From NCBI GenBank assembly GCA_001769215.1, contig MEOL01000029.1:34233-98232 (forward strand): 64,000 nt of DNA. The letters run 5' to 3'. The stretch is from Bacteroidetes bacterium GWF2_41_31. Its GTDB lineage: Bacteria; Bacteroidota; Bacteroidia; Bacteroidales; F082. The translations under genes and the position numbers were made by a program. Shown here piece after piece: positions 1 to 9,166 of this stretch. The stretch's first letter is position 1, and every line of letters begins with the position of its first letter. The notes below the pieces were generated by a model, which searched no databases, was not told the DNA's origin, and saw nothing but the letters and a program-made list of their open reading frames with translations.

Positions 1-42
1 ATTGTTAACAAAGCCAATATGGGTCAGGTCGTATGAAAAATG

Positions 43-72
43 AAAAACCCACGGCAATTTGTCGCGGGTTTT
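43..72 (-). terminator. Terminator after superoxide dismutase
   Basis: An imperfect hairpin lies just past the sod stop codon. The arms AAACCC and GGGTTT are joined through a CG-rich stem with mismatches. On the minus strand it is followed by a T-rich run. Intrinsic terminator inferred from structure only. Confidence 0.5.
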
Positions 73-94
73 GGTTTTATTTGATGAAAGAAGA

Positions 95-694
95 TTAGTA
101 CCTGGATGAAACTTCTTTCCAATTGATTACATTGAAAAATGCAGTAATGTAGTCGGGCCTTCTGTTTTGATAATGCAGGTAATAGGCATGTTCCCAAACA
201 TCCAAAGCCAGGATGGGGGTACCTTTTACTTCAGCAATTCCCAGGTCCATCAGCGGATTGTCCTGGTTGGGAGTGGATGTCACAGCAAGTCCCGTGTTTG
301 TTTTTACTAGCCATGCCCAACCAGATCCAAAACGGGTGGTGGCAGCCTTCGAAAATTCTTCTTTAAACTGATCGAACGAGCCAAATGAGTCGTTGATGGC
401 TTGGAGCAAGTCACCACTTGGTTGTCCGCCACCTTTTGGAGAAAGCATCTTCCAGAAAATACTGTGGTTGTAGTGACCACCCCCATTGTTCCTGATGGCT
501 GGGCTGGCAGTGGAAATCGAGGCCATGATTTCTTCGATGGTTTTGTTCTCCCATGGAGTATCCTTAATGGCGTTGTTGAGGTTGTTTATATACGCCTGGT
601 GATGCTTGGTATGGTGAATTTCCATGGTTCGTGCGTCAATACTGGGCTCCAGTGCATCGTACGCGTAATCGAGGGCGGGAAGTGTAAATGACAT
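95..694 (-). CDS. sodA: Superoxide dismutase, Mn-type or cambialistic
   Basis: Converts superoxide to hydrogen peroxide and oxygen in the cytoplasm. The 199-residue length is normal for the Fe/Mn family. Metal ligands are visible: His27 in the N-terminal helical hairpin, the His of [11 protein letters not shown], and the Asp and His of [12 protein letters not shown] in the second ligand region together with NQDNPLMD and YQNRRPDY resembles Mn enzymes more than Fe enzymes, although many Bacteroidota members work with either metal, so metal use is inference. The start ATG sits about 40 bases below a well-formed Bacteroidota promoter. It is a single-gene unit with its own terminator. Confidence 0.95.
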   Translation of the reverse strand: MSFTLPALDYAYDALEPSIDARTMEIHHTKHHQAYINNLNNAIKDTPWENKTIEEIMASISTASPAIRNNGGGHYNHSIFWKMLSPKGGGQPSGDLLQAINDSFGSFDQFKEEFSKAATTRFGSGWAWLVKTNTGLAVTSTPNQDNPLMDLGIAEVKGTPILALDVWEHAYYLHYQNRRPDYITAFFNVINWKEVSSRY

Positions 695-736
695 ATCTTT
701 AATATTTTAAAATTTATAATGTTGTGAATGAGGGTG

Positions 737-768
737 CAAAAGTAATGCTAATTTGGAATTATTACAAA
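737..768 (-). promoter_or_regulatory. Bacteroidota promoter of sod
   Basis: On the minus strand, TTTG (765-768) and TACTTTTG (737-744) are 20 bases apart, matching the -33/-7 consensus TTTG-N20-TAnnTTTG. The transcript should start near 730, giving a leader of about 35 bases. Confidence 0.7.
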
Positions 769-840
769 TAACAAATTTAAAAGATTGTTAAATAAAGACT
801 TGTGTCTGTATTTATTCGTAATAATAACAAGGTTGGAAAA

Positions 841-1503
841 TTAAAATACGCGGTAGGCTACCTGCAGATTTAACAGTGGATAAAATGTATAGAATTCTGA
901 CCCTGATTTTATATTGTTGGTCCATTTGTTGAGCTTGGCATCTGAAATAACACCTTTGACGGAGGATTCAACTGCCATGCTTCCCTGGTAGGCCACTCCG
1001 ATATCAAAGCCTACGCTAACCCGTTTGTTTTTAGAGATGGTTCTGCCAAAACCGACCGATATATAAGGACTTAATTTATTTGGTTCAAGATGGTAGGCAA
1101 CAACTCCGTCATTTTGGGCGTCCGGCGTAGTGGGAAAAACATCAAAGTCGATTTGAGTGAAATTGTACATCATTCCTAACGAAACATGCATGAAGCTGAC
1201 AAATTGCCAATCGGCTCCCAATGAAATGGTGCCAAACTTCGCCTGAGCATCCCGGGTTGTAGCATCTCCTGATTCGATATCCTGGGTGTAATTGTATCGA
1301 AAATACGTTGCTCCCGCGTGTAAATTAAATGCAGGGTTGATTGCATATACGAATTCAATACCCGGACCAAAAGAGGTTAATTTCACGCCAACCGCCAATC
1401 CGTTTTTATAAGGTAACACGGAGTCAGCTTGTTGGCTTAAAAGTACAGAATCAATACACAGCAGGATTATCGGTAGTAGAAGAAGTCGTCTTTGAGTATT
1501 CAT
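841..1503 (-). CDS. Outer-membrane beta-barrel protein, paralogue A
   Basis: 220 residues with an N-terminal signal peptide (hydrophobic LLLLPIILLCI) and alternating hydrophobic/polar strands ending in an aromatic (VAYRVF), as expected for a small eight-to-ten-strand outer-membrane barrel. No catalytic motif is visible. The next gene (1625-2287) is clearly a paralogue: the stretches around TSFGPGIEF, FPTTPDAQNDG and SPYISVGFGR have close counterparts in it. The pair probably arose by tandem duplication. Ligand or transport role is unknown. Confidence 0.8.
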   Translation of the reverse strand: MNTQRRLLLLPIILLCIDSVLLSQQADSVLPYKNGLAVGVKLTSFGPGIEFVYAINPAFNLHAGATYFRYNYTQDIESGDATTRDAQAKFGTISLGADWQFVSFMHVSLGMMYNFTQIDFDVFPTTPDAQNDGVVAYHLEPNKLSPYISVGFGRTISKNKRVSVGFDIGVAYQGSMAVESSVKGVISDAKLNKWTNNIKSGSEFYTFYPLLNLQVAYRVF

Positions 1504-1624
1504 AGGAATGAATTTTTTTTAGCTACTACAAGATTAGGAAATAATATTCACAGCAACGACTAAACAATGATATTTTATCATGATGAAAAAGGGGTGCTTT
1601 GATAAAACAAAAAAGTTAAACGAA

Positions 1625-2287
1625 TTAAAAAATACGAAATGCGAACATCAGGCTCACGATTGGGTAAACTTTGTAAAATTTAGTATTACTGGTAACATTG
1701 AAATTCCATTTAGAGAGCTTTTTATCAGAAATAGTGCCTGTTACATCGTAATCGACGAATGATCTTCCCTGATAAGTGAACCCAACGTCAAAGCCAAAAC
1801 TGACGATTCTTTTTTTTGAAATACTCCTGCCAAACCCAAGTGTAAAATAGGGACCATACTGATGGGGTTTTATCCGGTATGCGACAGAACCATCGTTTTG
1901 TGCATCGGGAATCGTTGGAACAACATCGAAGTTAACTTGTGAAAAATTATAGATCACACCTGCCGATACATGTAAAAACCTGACAAACATCCAATCCATT
2001 CCAAGTGAGGCTGCACCCAGATTTGTTCGGGCGTTGCGTGCGATGGCATCACCCGTATTGATGTCTTCGGTATATCGATAGGTAAAAAAAGCAACACCTG
2101 CCCGCAAAGCAAACTTAGGATTCAGCGCAGCGCTTATTTCGGCTCCCGGTCCAAAAGTGGTTACTTTTATGCCAATGGCCATACCCGACGGAGCGTGGTA
2201 ATCTTCTAAAAACGCATATTGGCTGTAAAGCAAAAAATGAAATAAAACAGCAAAAATGGTAAGTAAGAGTTTCTTTTGAATGTCCAT
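1625..2287 (-). CDS. Outer-membrane beta-barrel protein, paralogue B
   Basis: About 220 residues with the signal peptide MDIQKKLLLTIFAVLFHFLL, which is why I prefer the ATG at 2287 over one four codons upstream. It ends in a strand with terminal Phe (LMFAFRIF), the usual barrel-insertion signal. It shares its whole layout with the downstream gene at 841-1503 (TTFGPGAEI, VPTIPDAQNDG, GPYFTLGFGR), and the two lie in the same direction about 120 bases apart. Function unknown; probably a minor porin-like or structural outer-membrane protein. Confidence 0.8.
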   Translation of the reverse strand: MDIQKKLLLTIFAVLFHFLLYSQYAFLEDYHAPSGMAIGIKVTTFGPGAEISAALNPKFALRAGVAFFTYRYTEDINTGDAIARNARTNLGAASLGMDWMFVRFLHVSAGVIYNFSQVNFDVVPTIPDAQNDGSVAYRIKPHQYGPYFTLGFGRSISKKRIVSFGFDVGFTYQGRSFVDYDVTGTISDKKLSKWNFNVTSNTKFYKVYPIVSLMFAFRIF

Positions 2288-2491
2288 AGTCGCGATCATT
2301 GGCTAACCATGCAATATTAGTGAAAATCTCCATGTACATGGAAGGTGCACGGCAACGATGCCTAAAAATTATGAAATTACACCAAAACGGAAGTTTCCGG
2401 CTCCTCTTCAAACAAGAAAAAGAGAACTAAAGAATCATCGCTGTTCATTGCTGCAACCGTTAAGAATACGAATCGGGATTTATACCACCGC

Positions 2492-3793
2492 TTAAGAAAC
2501 CACCTTGATAAGGAAATAATTTTTTTTGCCTTTCTGAACCAGGATATATTGATTGTTTAACAAGTCGTTCGAGGTCAATAAATAATCTTCACTAATTTTA
2601 TCTTTGTTAATTGAAACCCCGTTTTCTTTCAACATGCGCCTGGCCTCGCCATTCGATGTGAAGACACCGGTTTCATGCGAAAGAAAATCCAAAATACCAA
2701 TGCCTGATTCAAACTTACTTCGGGTGATTTCCGATTGTGGCACTCCGGCAAAGATGGTGAGCAATGTTTTTTCGTTCAGACGTCTGAGTGTTTCGGTGGT
2801 TCCCTTTCCAAACAGGATTTCGGTAGCAGAAAGGGCCGTTTCATAATCTTCTTCCGAATGAACCCGAATGGTAATTTCGCGTGCCAGAGTTTTCTGCAAA
2901 AGCCGCAGATGAGGTGCCTCTTTGTGCTCTTCAGCCAATTTTTGAATTTCCTTCTGGCTTAATAAGGTAAAGATTTTTATGTACTTTTCAGCATCTTCGT
3001 CCGAAACGTTGAGCCAAAACTGATAGAATTCATAAGGGGTAGTTTTTTCAGGATCGAGCCACACATTTCCGCTTTCAGTTTTACCAAATTTGGTTCCGTC
3101 GGCTTTGGTAATCAGAGGGCAGGTGAGTGCAAACGCTTCCTGGTCGGAGCCCAGTTTACGGCGAATAAGTTCAGTGCCGGTGGTGATATTTCCCCATTGA
3201 TCCGATCCTCCCATTTGCAAATGGCAGTCGTGATGTTGAAAAAGGTGAAGAAAGTCGTATCCTTGTACCAACTGGTAGCTGAATTCAGTAAACGACATAC
3301 CTGATTTGCTTTCGGCTGAAATGCGTTTTTTTACCGAATCCTTGGCCATCATGTAATTTACGGTAAGATGTTTGCCTACCTCGCGGATGAATTCCAGAAA
3401 ACTAAAAGTTTTCATCCAGTCGTAGTTGTTCACCAGAATGGCCGCATTGGGCTGGTCGTTGTCGAAATCCAGGAATTTTGCCAGTTGTTTTTTAAGTCCG
3501 TTTTCGTTTTGCCGAAGCGATTCTTCAGTTAACAAGTTGCGTTCCTGCGATTTACCTGATGGATCGCCGATCATTCCGGTAGCGCCACCAACCAAAGCAA
3601 TGGGTTTGTGTCCGCACATTTGCAGGTGTTTCAGCATCATCACCCCAACCAAATGCCCAATGTGCAAACTGTCGGCAGTGGGATCGATACCAACATAACC
3701 CGCGGTGAGGTTTTTCAACATGTATTCTTCCGTTTCGGGCGTCATGTCATGGATCATGCCTCGCCAGCGCAGCTCTTCAACAAAATTCTTCAC
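2492..3793 (-). CDS. tyrS: Tyrosine--tRNA ligase
   Basis: Charges tRNA-Tyr with tyrosine. The class I signature LHIGHLVG lies near residue 44 and the KMSKS-equivalent KFGKT follows near residue 235. A C-terminal S4 RNA-binding domain contains [16 protein letters not shown] place the start at the GTG at 3793 ([10 protein letters not shown], 433 residues): the open frame continues 66 codons upstream, but that extension is basic, unlike the family, and runs through the promoter. Divergently transcribed from the flippase gene. Confidence 0.95.
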   Translation of the reverse strand: MKNFVEELRWRGMIHDMTPETEEYMLKNLTAGYVGIDPTADSLHIGHLVGVMMLKHLQMCGHKPIALVGGATGMIGDPSGKSQERNLLTEESLRQNENGLKKQLAKFLDFDNDQPNAAILVNNYDWMKTFSFLEFIREVGKHLTVNYMMAKDSVKKRISAESKSGMSFTEFSYQLVQGYDFLHLFQHHDCHLQMGGSDQWGNITTGTELIRRKLGSDQEAFALTCPLITKADGTKFGKTESGNVWLDPEKTTPYEFYQFWLNVSDEDAEKYIKIFTLLSQKEIQKLAEEHKEAPHLRLLQKTLAREITIRVHSEEDYETALSATEILFGKGTTETLRRLNEKTLLTIFAGVPQSEITRSKFESGIGILDFLSHETGVFTSNGEARRMLKENGVSINKDKISEDYLLTSNDLLNNQYILVQKGKKNYFLIKVVS

Positions 3794-3815
3794 AGCTTTA
3801 TTTCTTAAATTTTGG

Positions 3816-3847
3816 CAAAGATAGCGATTTGAAAAAGCTTGAAGCAA
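3816..3847 (-). promoter_or_regulatory. Promoter of tyrS
   Basis: On the minus strand TTGC (3844-3847) and TATCTTTG (3816-3823) are 20 bases apart, with an exact match to TAnnTTTG in the -7 box. It lies inside the upstream open extension of tyrS, supporting the GTG start at 3793. Confidence 0.55.
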
Positions 3848-3898
3848 CCCCGTCAAATATTTTGACCTGATGTTCGTTATTGCGTTACATCGATTTTT

Positions 3899-3906
3899 TA
3901 TCTTTG
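3899..3906 (+). promoter_or_regulatory. -7 box directly before the flippase ATG
   Basis: TATCTTTG matches the TAnnTTTG box and ends five bases before the ATG at 3912. A transcript starting at the usual distance would begin at or next to the ATG, so the message may be leaderless. The -33 element is poor. Confidence 0.45.
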
Positions 3907-3911
3907 TCCGG

Positions 3912-5396
3912 ATGCAACAGAAATTTCTAAAGAACCTGCTTCTATTACTTGTTCTCAACCTGATGGTGAAGCCTCTGTGGATATTTGGCATCGACAGACA
4001 GGTTCAGAATTTGGTCGGTCCTGAGGAATATGGCTTGTATTTTACCATTTTCAACTTTTCATTCTTATTCTTCATCTTCCTCGATCTTGGCATTACCAAT
4101 TTTAATAACCGCAATATTGCCCAGAACAACCAATTGCTAAGCAAGCACCTGGCTGGAATTGGAACCATGAAGATGATGTTAGGTCTCCTTTATGCGCTGG
4201 TAATATTTATGGTGGCATGGCTTAACGGATATGATGGGCGGGCTTTATATTTACTTATCTGGGTCGGGTTTAACCAGTTTTTATTGTCGTTTGTCCTGTA
4301 TCTGCGATCGAACCTGAATGGACTGTTGTTGTTTAAAACGGATAGTGTAATTTCTGTTCTCGACCGTTTAATGATGATCATGATTTGTGGTTTTTTGCTT
4401 TGGACAGGTTGGTACAATGCATCCTTTACCATCGAATGGTTTGTTTACGGCCAGACGGCGGCATACCTCTTTACTGCTTTGATCGCGTTGGTTGCGGTTC
4501 TTCATAAGGCAGGTAAACTGACCTTTCATTGGAACCTGCCATTTTTCATCCTGATCATTAAGAAAAGTCTCCCGTTTGCCTCTTTGGTATTGTTGATGAG
4601 CTTTTATAACCGGATTGATCCGGTGCTTATCCAACGACTGTTGCCCGAAGAAATTGCTTATGAGCAGGTGGGTATTTATTCGCAGGCATTCAGACTCCTG
4701 GATGCCGGACAGAACTTTGCCTATCTTTTTGCAGTATTGTTGTTGCCTCTTTTTGCCAAAATGATTTCCAAAAAACAGGATGTGGAACACTTAACGCGTC
4801 TCTCGTTTTCGATCCTCATCTCCGGAGTTTTAATCATCGCTTTCTCGGTTTCAGCTTATAGTGATCAGATTATGACCATGTTATATACCAGGATGCCTGA
4901 CGAAACGTTCCTGCAATTTAATTCAAGAATCGGGCAGTCGGCTACCATTTTTTCGGTGCTCATGTTTAGTTTCGTGGCTATTTCGTCAAATTATATTTTT
5001 GGTACCTTGTTAACCGCCAATAACAATATGCGCATTCTTAATTTTGTGGCGCTTGCAGGAGTGATCATCAATTTGGGGCTGAATTTTTTATTAATTCCTA
5101 AATTTCAATCTGTTGGTTCGGCATACGCTGGGATGGCGGCTCAAATAATCACGGCCATCTTGCAGTTGGTGATAGCAGTTCGCATTTTTAAATTCCGGAT
5201 AAATTATTCTCTCATAATTCGGTTTATTTTATTGATATTATTCATGTTAACCATTATTTACACATTGAATAATTTTGTAATCGCAGATTGGAAAACAGGA
5301 CTGCTTACCCTTGTTTTGGGAGGTATGTTGGCATCATTTGCCCTAAAGTTATTCAATCTCAAAGAATTTCTTCTTATTATGAAATCCAGGCAATGA
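3912..5396 (+). CDS. Polysaccharide flippase (Wzx/MOP family)
   Basis: Predicted to flip lipid-linked polysaccharide units across the inner membrane. About 494 residues with 12-14 hydrophobic helices, an N-terminal pattern common in Wzx-like proteins ([21 protein letters not shown], then GPEEYGLYF), and no soluble domain. I use the ATG at 3912 (MQQKFLKN); the 14 codons upstream overlap the promoter. It opens a same-direction run with two Wzz-like proteins and an O-antigen ligase, which supports a capsule or O-antigen role. Substrate cannot be read from sequence. Confidence 0.85.
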   Translation: MQQKFLKNLLLLLVLNLMVKPLWIFGIDRQVQNLVGPEEYGLYFTIFNFSFLFFIFLDLGITNFNNRNIAQNNQLLSKHLAGIGTMKMMLGLLYALVIFMVAWLNGYDGRALYLLIWVGFNQFLLSFVLYLRSNLNGLLLFKTDSVISVLDRLMMIMICGFLLWTGWYNASFTIEWFVYGQTAAYLFTALIALVAVLHKAGKLTFHWNLPFFILIIKKSLPFASLVLLMSFYNRIDPVLIQRLLPEEIAYEQVGIYSQAFRLLDAGQNFAYLFAVLLLPLFAKMISKKQDVEHLTRLSFSILISGVLIIAFSVSAYSDQIMTMLYTRMPDETFLQFNSRIGQSATIFSVLMFSFVAISSNYIFGTLLTANNNMRILNFVALAGVIINLGLNFLLIPKFQSVGSAYAGMAAQIITAILQLVIAVRIFKFRINYSLIIRFILLILFMLTIIYTLNNFVIADWKTGLLTLVLGGMLASFALKLFNLKEFLLIMKSRQ

Positions 5397-5479
5397 CATG
5401 ATTTATCTGCTTATGTTGTCAAACTACTTGTTCTTTGAACAATATTTCCTATTTTTGACGGCTTTAATGAATTAAATTA

Positions 5480-6538
5480 ATGGAATCAGGCGGCGATTAT
5501 AGACGACCATTTTTATCTGGAGTCATTTTACAGGTATTATATCATTACCGGAAGCACTTGCTTATTCTCGGTATTTTAAGCATTGTATTATCGATTGTTT
5601 TTTCATCTCCCGGATTTATCACTCCATTATACAAGTCCACGGTGATTTTATATCCCACAGCGAGTAATTCCATATCAAAGGTTTTGCTGAGCGATAACTT
5701 CAATAATTCAAAAGATATTTTGGAGTTTGGTGAAGATGAACAAACTGAACAAATGCTTCAGGTTTTGAACTCTAACAAAATCAGGGATCGTGTTATCAGC
5801 AAGTTTAATCTGATGGAACATTATGGTATCAAAGAGAATGCTTCATTTAGATTGACAGAACTGTACGATGAGTACGAAAATAATTTTAAATTCAGACGCA
5901 CCGAATTCATGGCCGTAAAAATTACGGTAATGGATAAAGATGCACAAATGGCTGCCGATATGGCCAATGACGTGGCAGAACTTGTTGATTCCACCATCAA
6001 TACTATGCAAAAGCAAATCGCTGTGAAAGCATTTTTGATTGTGGAGCATGAGTATTTAAAATTAGAAGAAGAAATCAGGACCAAAGAGGATAGCATGACC
6101 GTACTTCGTCAATACGGGGTTCACGACTACGAAAGCCAGGCGGAGATGTTTAACATGCAGTTGGCCATGGAGATGGCCAAGGGCAATAGAGAAAGTATCA
6201 AACGGCTCGAAACAAAGCTTGACATGTTAGCCAAATATGGTGGTCCTTATGTTTCGTTGCGCGATGCCCTCGAACACGATAAGAAACAGCTGAGTGAATT
6301 AAAGGCAAAATACGAAGAAGCCAAGGTGGATGCGACGCAAAGCCTGCCGCATAAGTTTGTAATTAACACCGCCTATAAGGCTGAGCGTAAATCCTATCCG
6401 ATCAGGTGGTTAATCGTTGTCACGGCTACTTTTTCGGTACTGCTGCTGGCTATCATTATTTTTGGACTGTTTGAGATATTCTCGGGGGCATTGGGGAATA
6501 ACATTAAAAAAAAAAGTACGATCGAAACGGTAGTCTGA
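5480..6538 (+). CDS. Wzz-like chain-length determinant protein 1
   Basis: 352-residue inner-membrane protein of polysaccharide co-polymerase type. TM1 lies near residues 28-48, followed by the PGFITPLYKS segment typical of Wzz proteins. A periplasmic coiled-coil region rich in Glu/Lys follows, and the second TM at residues 312-335 comes after KSYPIRWL. It regulates polymer length with the polymerase downstream. Strongly similar to the next gene (TEQMLQVLNS, HYGI, KSYP-RWL shared). The gene ends 21 bases after a run of ten A residues, and the next gene's frame is open from inside that run (see findings). Confidence 0.85.
   Translation: MESGGDYRRPFLSGVILQVLYHYRKHLLILGILSIVLSIVFSSPGFITPLYKSTVILYPTASNSISKVLLSDNFNNSKDILEFGEDEQTEQMLQVLNSNKIRDRVISKFNLMEHYGIKENASFRLTELYDEYENNFKFRRTEFMAVKITVMDKDAQMAADMANDVAELVDSTINTMQKQIAVKAFLIVEHEYLKLEEEIRTKEDSMTVLRQYGVHDYESQAEMFNMQLAMEMAKGNRESIKRLETKLDMLAKYGGPYVSLRDALEHDKKQLSELKAKYEEAKVDATQSLPHKFVINTAYKAERKSYPIRWLIVVTATFSVLLLAIIIFGLFEIFSGALGNNIKKKSTIETVV
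6506..6515 (+). other. A10 tract at the junction of the two Wzz genes
   Basis: Ten consecutive A residues encode KKK near the end of the first Wzz protein. A -1 shift here bypasses the TGA at 6536-6538 and continues without a stop into the second Wzz gene, predicting a 732-residue double protein. This may be a slippage site, a recent frameshift mutation or a sequencing error. Confidence 0.5.
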
Positions 6539-6636
6539 TTTTTTGGAATTCTTTTTTCAAATCCTTTAATAAGGAGACGAAGGAGGAAACAATACATAGT
6601 AAAGAACCCGGGGAGGTTCATCGGGCTGAACACCGA

Positions 6637-7677
6637 TTGGTTGAGGAGAGGAAGGATAGTAGCAATTCAGAAGAAAAAAAAGAGTTATATTGGGATATTA
6701 ATAACATTGAAATGGACAAATTTTTTAACAGCGCTCATCTTGTTAGTTTAATCGCCAAGTGGAAATACCACCTGATTTCGATTATTGGAATTTCGGCTAT
6801 ACTCGCTATCATTTTCTCGGGGCCATCCTTTATTACACCTATGTATAAATCGTTTGGAGTTGCCTATCCTGCCAATATTGAGCCTTATTCAGAAGAAAGT
6901 GAAACAGAACAAATGCTTCAGGTGCTTAACTCCAAAGGCATTGTCGATAGTATGATCCTCAAATTTCATTTGGCCAAACACTATGGAATTAATCCTGATT
7001 ATAAGTATTTTAAAACAGTTTTAGTCAATACATACTATGATAACGTCCGTATCAGTAAAACCCCTTTTGAGTCGGTGCGAATAGAAGTGTTGGATAAAAG
7101 CCCTGATACTGCTGCTCTTATGGTTGAGGCGATTTTTCACTATTATGATCAAAAAATTGCCTCACTTCATAAATCCAAGTACAAAGAGGTAATTGATATG
7201 TATGGTGCTCAACTGTCAAGAAAACGTGCAACTTTAGATTCGTTAAAAAATGTGCTTTATGTTTTAGGAACAGAGCAGGGAATTATTCAGTACGAATACC
7301 AGTCGCAGGAAATTATGCGAGGTTATCTTAAAACTGTTGATGGAAGCAATGGATCGGGCATCAATACGAAGGAAGTGGACAGATTGATGCAAAATATGGA
7401 AAAAGCCAGCGGGCAATTAATAGAGGTGGTACAAATGATCCAGGATGAAGCCCGCACCTATGTGGAAGTAAAACTCGACTATGAAATGGCAATCCGTTTT
7501 TATGAATCCAGCATGACCTATAGTAACATTGTTACCGATCCTTATCCTTCGGATAAAAAAAGCTACCCGGTAAGGTGGCTGGTTGTGGTTATTGTTTCAC
7601 TGGCTACCTTTATCTTCGCCTTGCTGATCATCTTTTTATTTGAAGGCAAGAAGGTGAGCCCGAGGAAACATTCCTAA
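6637..7677 (+). CDS. Wzz-like chain-length determinant protein 2
   Basis: 346 residues from the TTG at 6637. TM1 lies near residues 45-65 (FITPMYKS follows), then a periplasmic helical region, then KSYPVRWL and TM2 near 312-334. Paralogue of the preceding gene. The start is uncertain: the only ATG near the N-terminus is at 6712, and the frame is open back to 6508 with a charged Lys/Glu-rich stretch like a cytoplasmic tail. It may be an independent copy started at TTG or the second half of a frameshifted fusion. Operon with the O-antigen ligase 20 bases downstream. Confidence 0.8.
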   Translation: MVEERKDSSNSEEKKELYWDINNIEMDKFFNSAHLVSLIAKWKYHLISIIGISAILAIIFSGPSFITPMYKSFGVAYPANIEPYSEESETEQMLQVLNSKGIVDSMILKFHLAKHYGINPDYKYFKTVLVNTYYDNVRISKTPFESVRIEVLDKSPDTAALMVEAIFHYYDQKIASLHKSKYKEVIDMYGAQLSRKRATLDSLKNVLYVLGTEQGIIQYEYQSQEIMRGYLKTVDGSNGSGINTKEVDRLMQNMEKASGQLIEVVQMIQDEARTYVEVKLDYEMAIRFYESSMTYSNIVTDPYPSDKKSYPVRWLVVVIVSLATFIFALLIIFLFEGKKVSPRKHS

Positions 7678-7697
7678 AATTAATTGATTACAACGTT

Positions 7698-9146
7698 TTG
7701 AAGGAAAAGAATAAAATACTTTGGGTATATTTGTTAGCTGCCTTGTTCCTGGTGGTCAACTTTTATCTTGTCCTTGAAAAAGATGTGTATTGGTTTTTTT
7801 TATTGCCACTGGTTTTAATCGTATTGTATTATTACCTTACCTCGCTGGACAACATCATTCTACTTATTACATTCTTAACGCCTTTTGCTGTAAATATTCT
7901 GGATATGGATGTTGGCTTGGGGGTTTCCCTTCCCACGGAACCTCTCATGCTTGGTGTGTTATTGCTTTTTTTAGCCAATCTTATTTTTGAGAATCGATAC
8001 GAACGCCGCATTTCAACACATCCCATCAGTTATATTATCTATGCGCAATTGTTTTGGATGTTTTTTACTATGCTCACAAGTGAAATGCCCATTGTTTCTT
8101 TAAAGTTTTTAATTTCCAGGTTGTGGTTCGTGGTGCCATTTTATTTTATGGCGGCCATGATCTTCAGGAATAAGTCGAATATCCATAAGTTTTTATGGCT
8201 CTATATGATCGCCTTGGCAATGGTGGTGGTTTACACGGTTACACTTCATTCGCAATATGGATTTGATGAAGAGGTGGGTCATTGGATTATGTCGCCCTTT
8301 TACAACGATCATACAGCCTATGGTGCGGCTCTGGCCATGTATATTCCGGTAGCATTTGGAATGATTTTTTATCCGGGAGTAACGAATCGAATGAGGATAT
8401 TGGCATCGATTGTATTATTTGTGCTTATCGTAGGCATCATTTTTTCGTATGGCAGGGCTGCGTGGATAAGCTTAATTGTTTCATTTGGAATATTCATGTT
8501 GGTGCTTTGGCGCATTAAGTTCTATATCGTTTTCGCTACCATTGCATTGCTGATTGGACTTTTCTTCACATTTCAACAAGAAATAATAGATAAGTTAGAA
8601 AAAAACAAACAGGATTCTTCTGCCAATTTTATTGAGCACATACAGTCGATCACCAATATTTCATCTGATGCGTCTAATCTTGAACGGATAAACCGGTGGC
8701 AGGCAGCCCTTCGGTTGTTTGACGAGCGACCTTTGGTAGGTTGGGGACCGGGAACATACCAGTTCGTTTATTCGCCCTTTCAACGTGCCAAAGAAAAAAC
8801 CATTATTTCGACCAACCTGGGCGACATGGGCAATGCCCATAGTGAATACCTGGGGCCTTTGGCAGAAATGGGAATTCCCGGGATGATGATCGTCCTGATT
8901 TTGATCATTATGGTGATGATAACAGGATTGCGTGTTTACAAGTCAGGAAATAGAGAAGAAAAGTTTTTAAGTATGATGGCTTTGCTTGGACTGATTACTT
9001 ATTTTGCACATGGCGTCCTCAATAATTTTCTGGATACGGATAAATTGTCAGTCCCATTTTGGGGATTTATTGCCATTATCGTTTCATTGGATGTCTATCA
9101 CATAGATAAAAGCAACACTCAGGGTTCAAAAAAGCCGGCTCCTTAA
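7698..9146 (+). CDS. O-antigen ligase/polymerase family membrane protein
   Basis: 482-residue multi-spanning protein of the Wzy/WaaL (Wzy_C) superfamily. The family hallmark is visible near residues 335-395: RINRWQAALRLFDERPLVGWGPGTY followed by a periplasmic loop with NAHSEYLGPLAEMGIPG, including the conserved His. It polymerises or ligates lipid-linked glycans on the periplasmic face. The start is TTG, 20 bases after the second Wzz gene. Co-location with a flippase and chain-length proteins favours the polymerase role, but ligase and polymerase cannot be told apart here. Confidence 0.85.
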   Translation: MKEKNKILWVYLLAALFLVVNFYLVLEKDVYWFFLLPLVLIVLYYYLTSLDNIILLITFLTPFAVNILDMDVGLGVSLPTEPLMLGVLLLFLANLIFENRYERRISTHPISYIIYAQLFWMFFTMLTSEMPIVSLKFLISRLWFVVPFYFMAAMIFRNKSNIHKFLWLYMIALAMVVVYTVTLHSQYGFDEEVGHWIMSPFYNDHTAYGAALAMYIPVAFGMIFYPGVTNRMRILASIVLFVLIVGIIFSYGRAAWISLIVSFGIFMLVLWRIKFYIVFATIALLIGLFFTFQQEIIDKLEKNKQDSSANFIEHIQSITNISSDASNLERINRWQAALRLFDERPLVGWGPGTYQFVYSPFQRAKEKTIISTNLGDMGNAHSEYLGPLAEMGIPGMMIVLILIIMVMITGLRVYKSGNREEKFLSMMALLGLITYFAHGVLNNFLDTDKLSVPFWGFIAIIVSLDVYHIDKSNTQGSKKPAP

Positions 9147-9157
9147 CAGAAACCGGC
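9128..9157 (-). terminator. Probable terminator of the lipid A operon
   Basis: On the minus strand a GCCGG/CCGGC stem with a 14-base loop is followed by six T residues, 10 bases past the last gene of the lpx/efp operon. It overlaps the 3' end of the convergent O-antigen ligase gene. The short stem makes this tentative. Confidence 0.4.
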
Positions 9158-9166
9158 CATCCAGTA

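Noticed and set aside
401..691. Open frame antisense to sod
   Set aside because: Lies entirely within a well-supported gene on the other strand; no family resemblance or own promoter.
1580..1762. 60-codon frame between and over the two barrel genes
   Set aside because: Mostly antisense to paralogue B, with no ribosome-site or family support.
3794..3991. 66-codon N-terminal extension of tyrS
   Set aside because: Basic sequence unlike tyrosyl-tRNA synthetases; overlaps the promoter region shared with the flippase.
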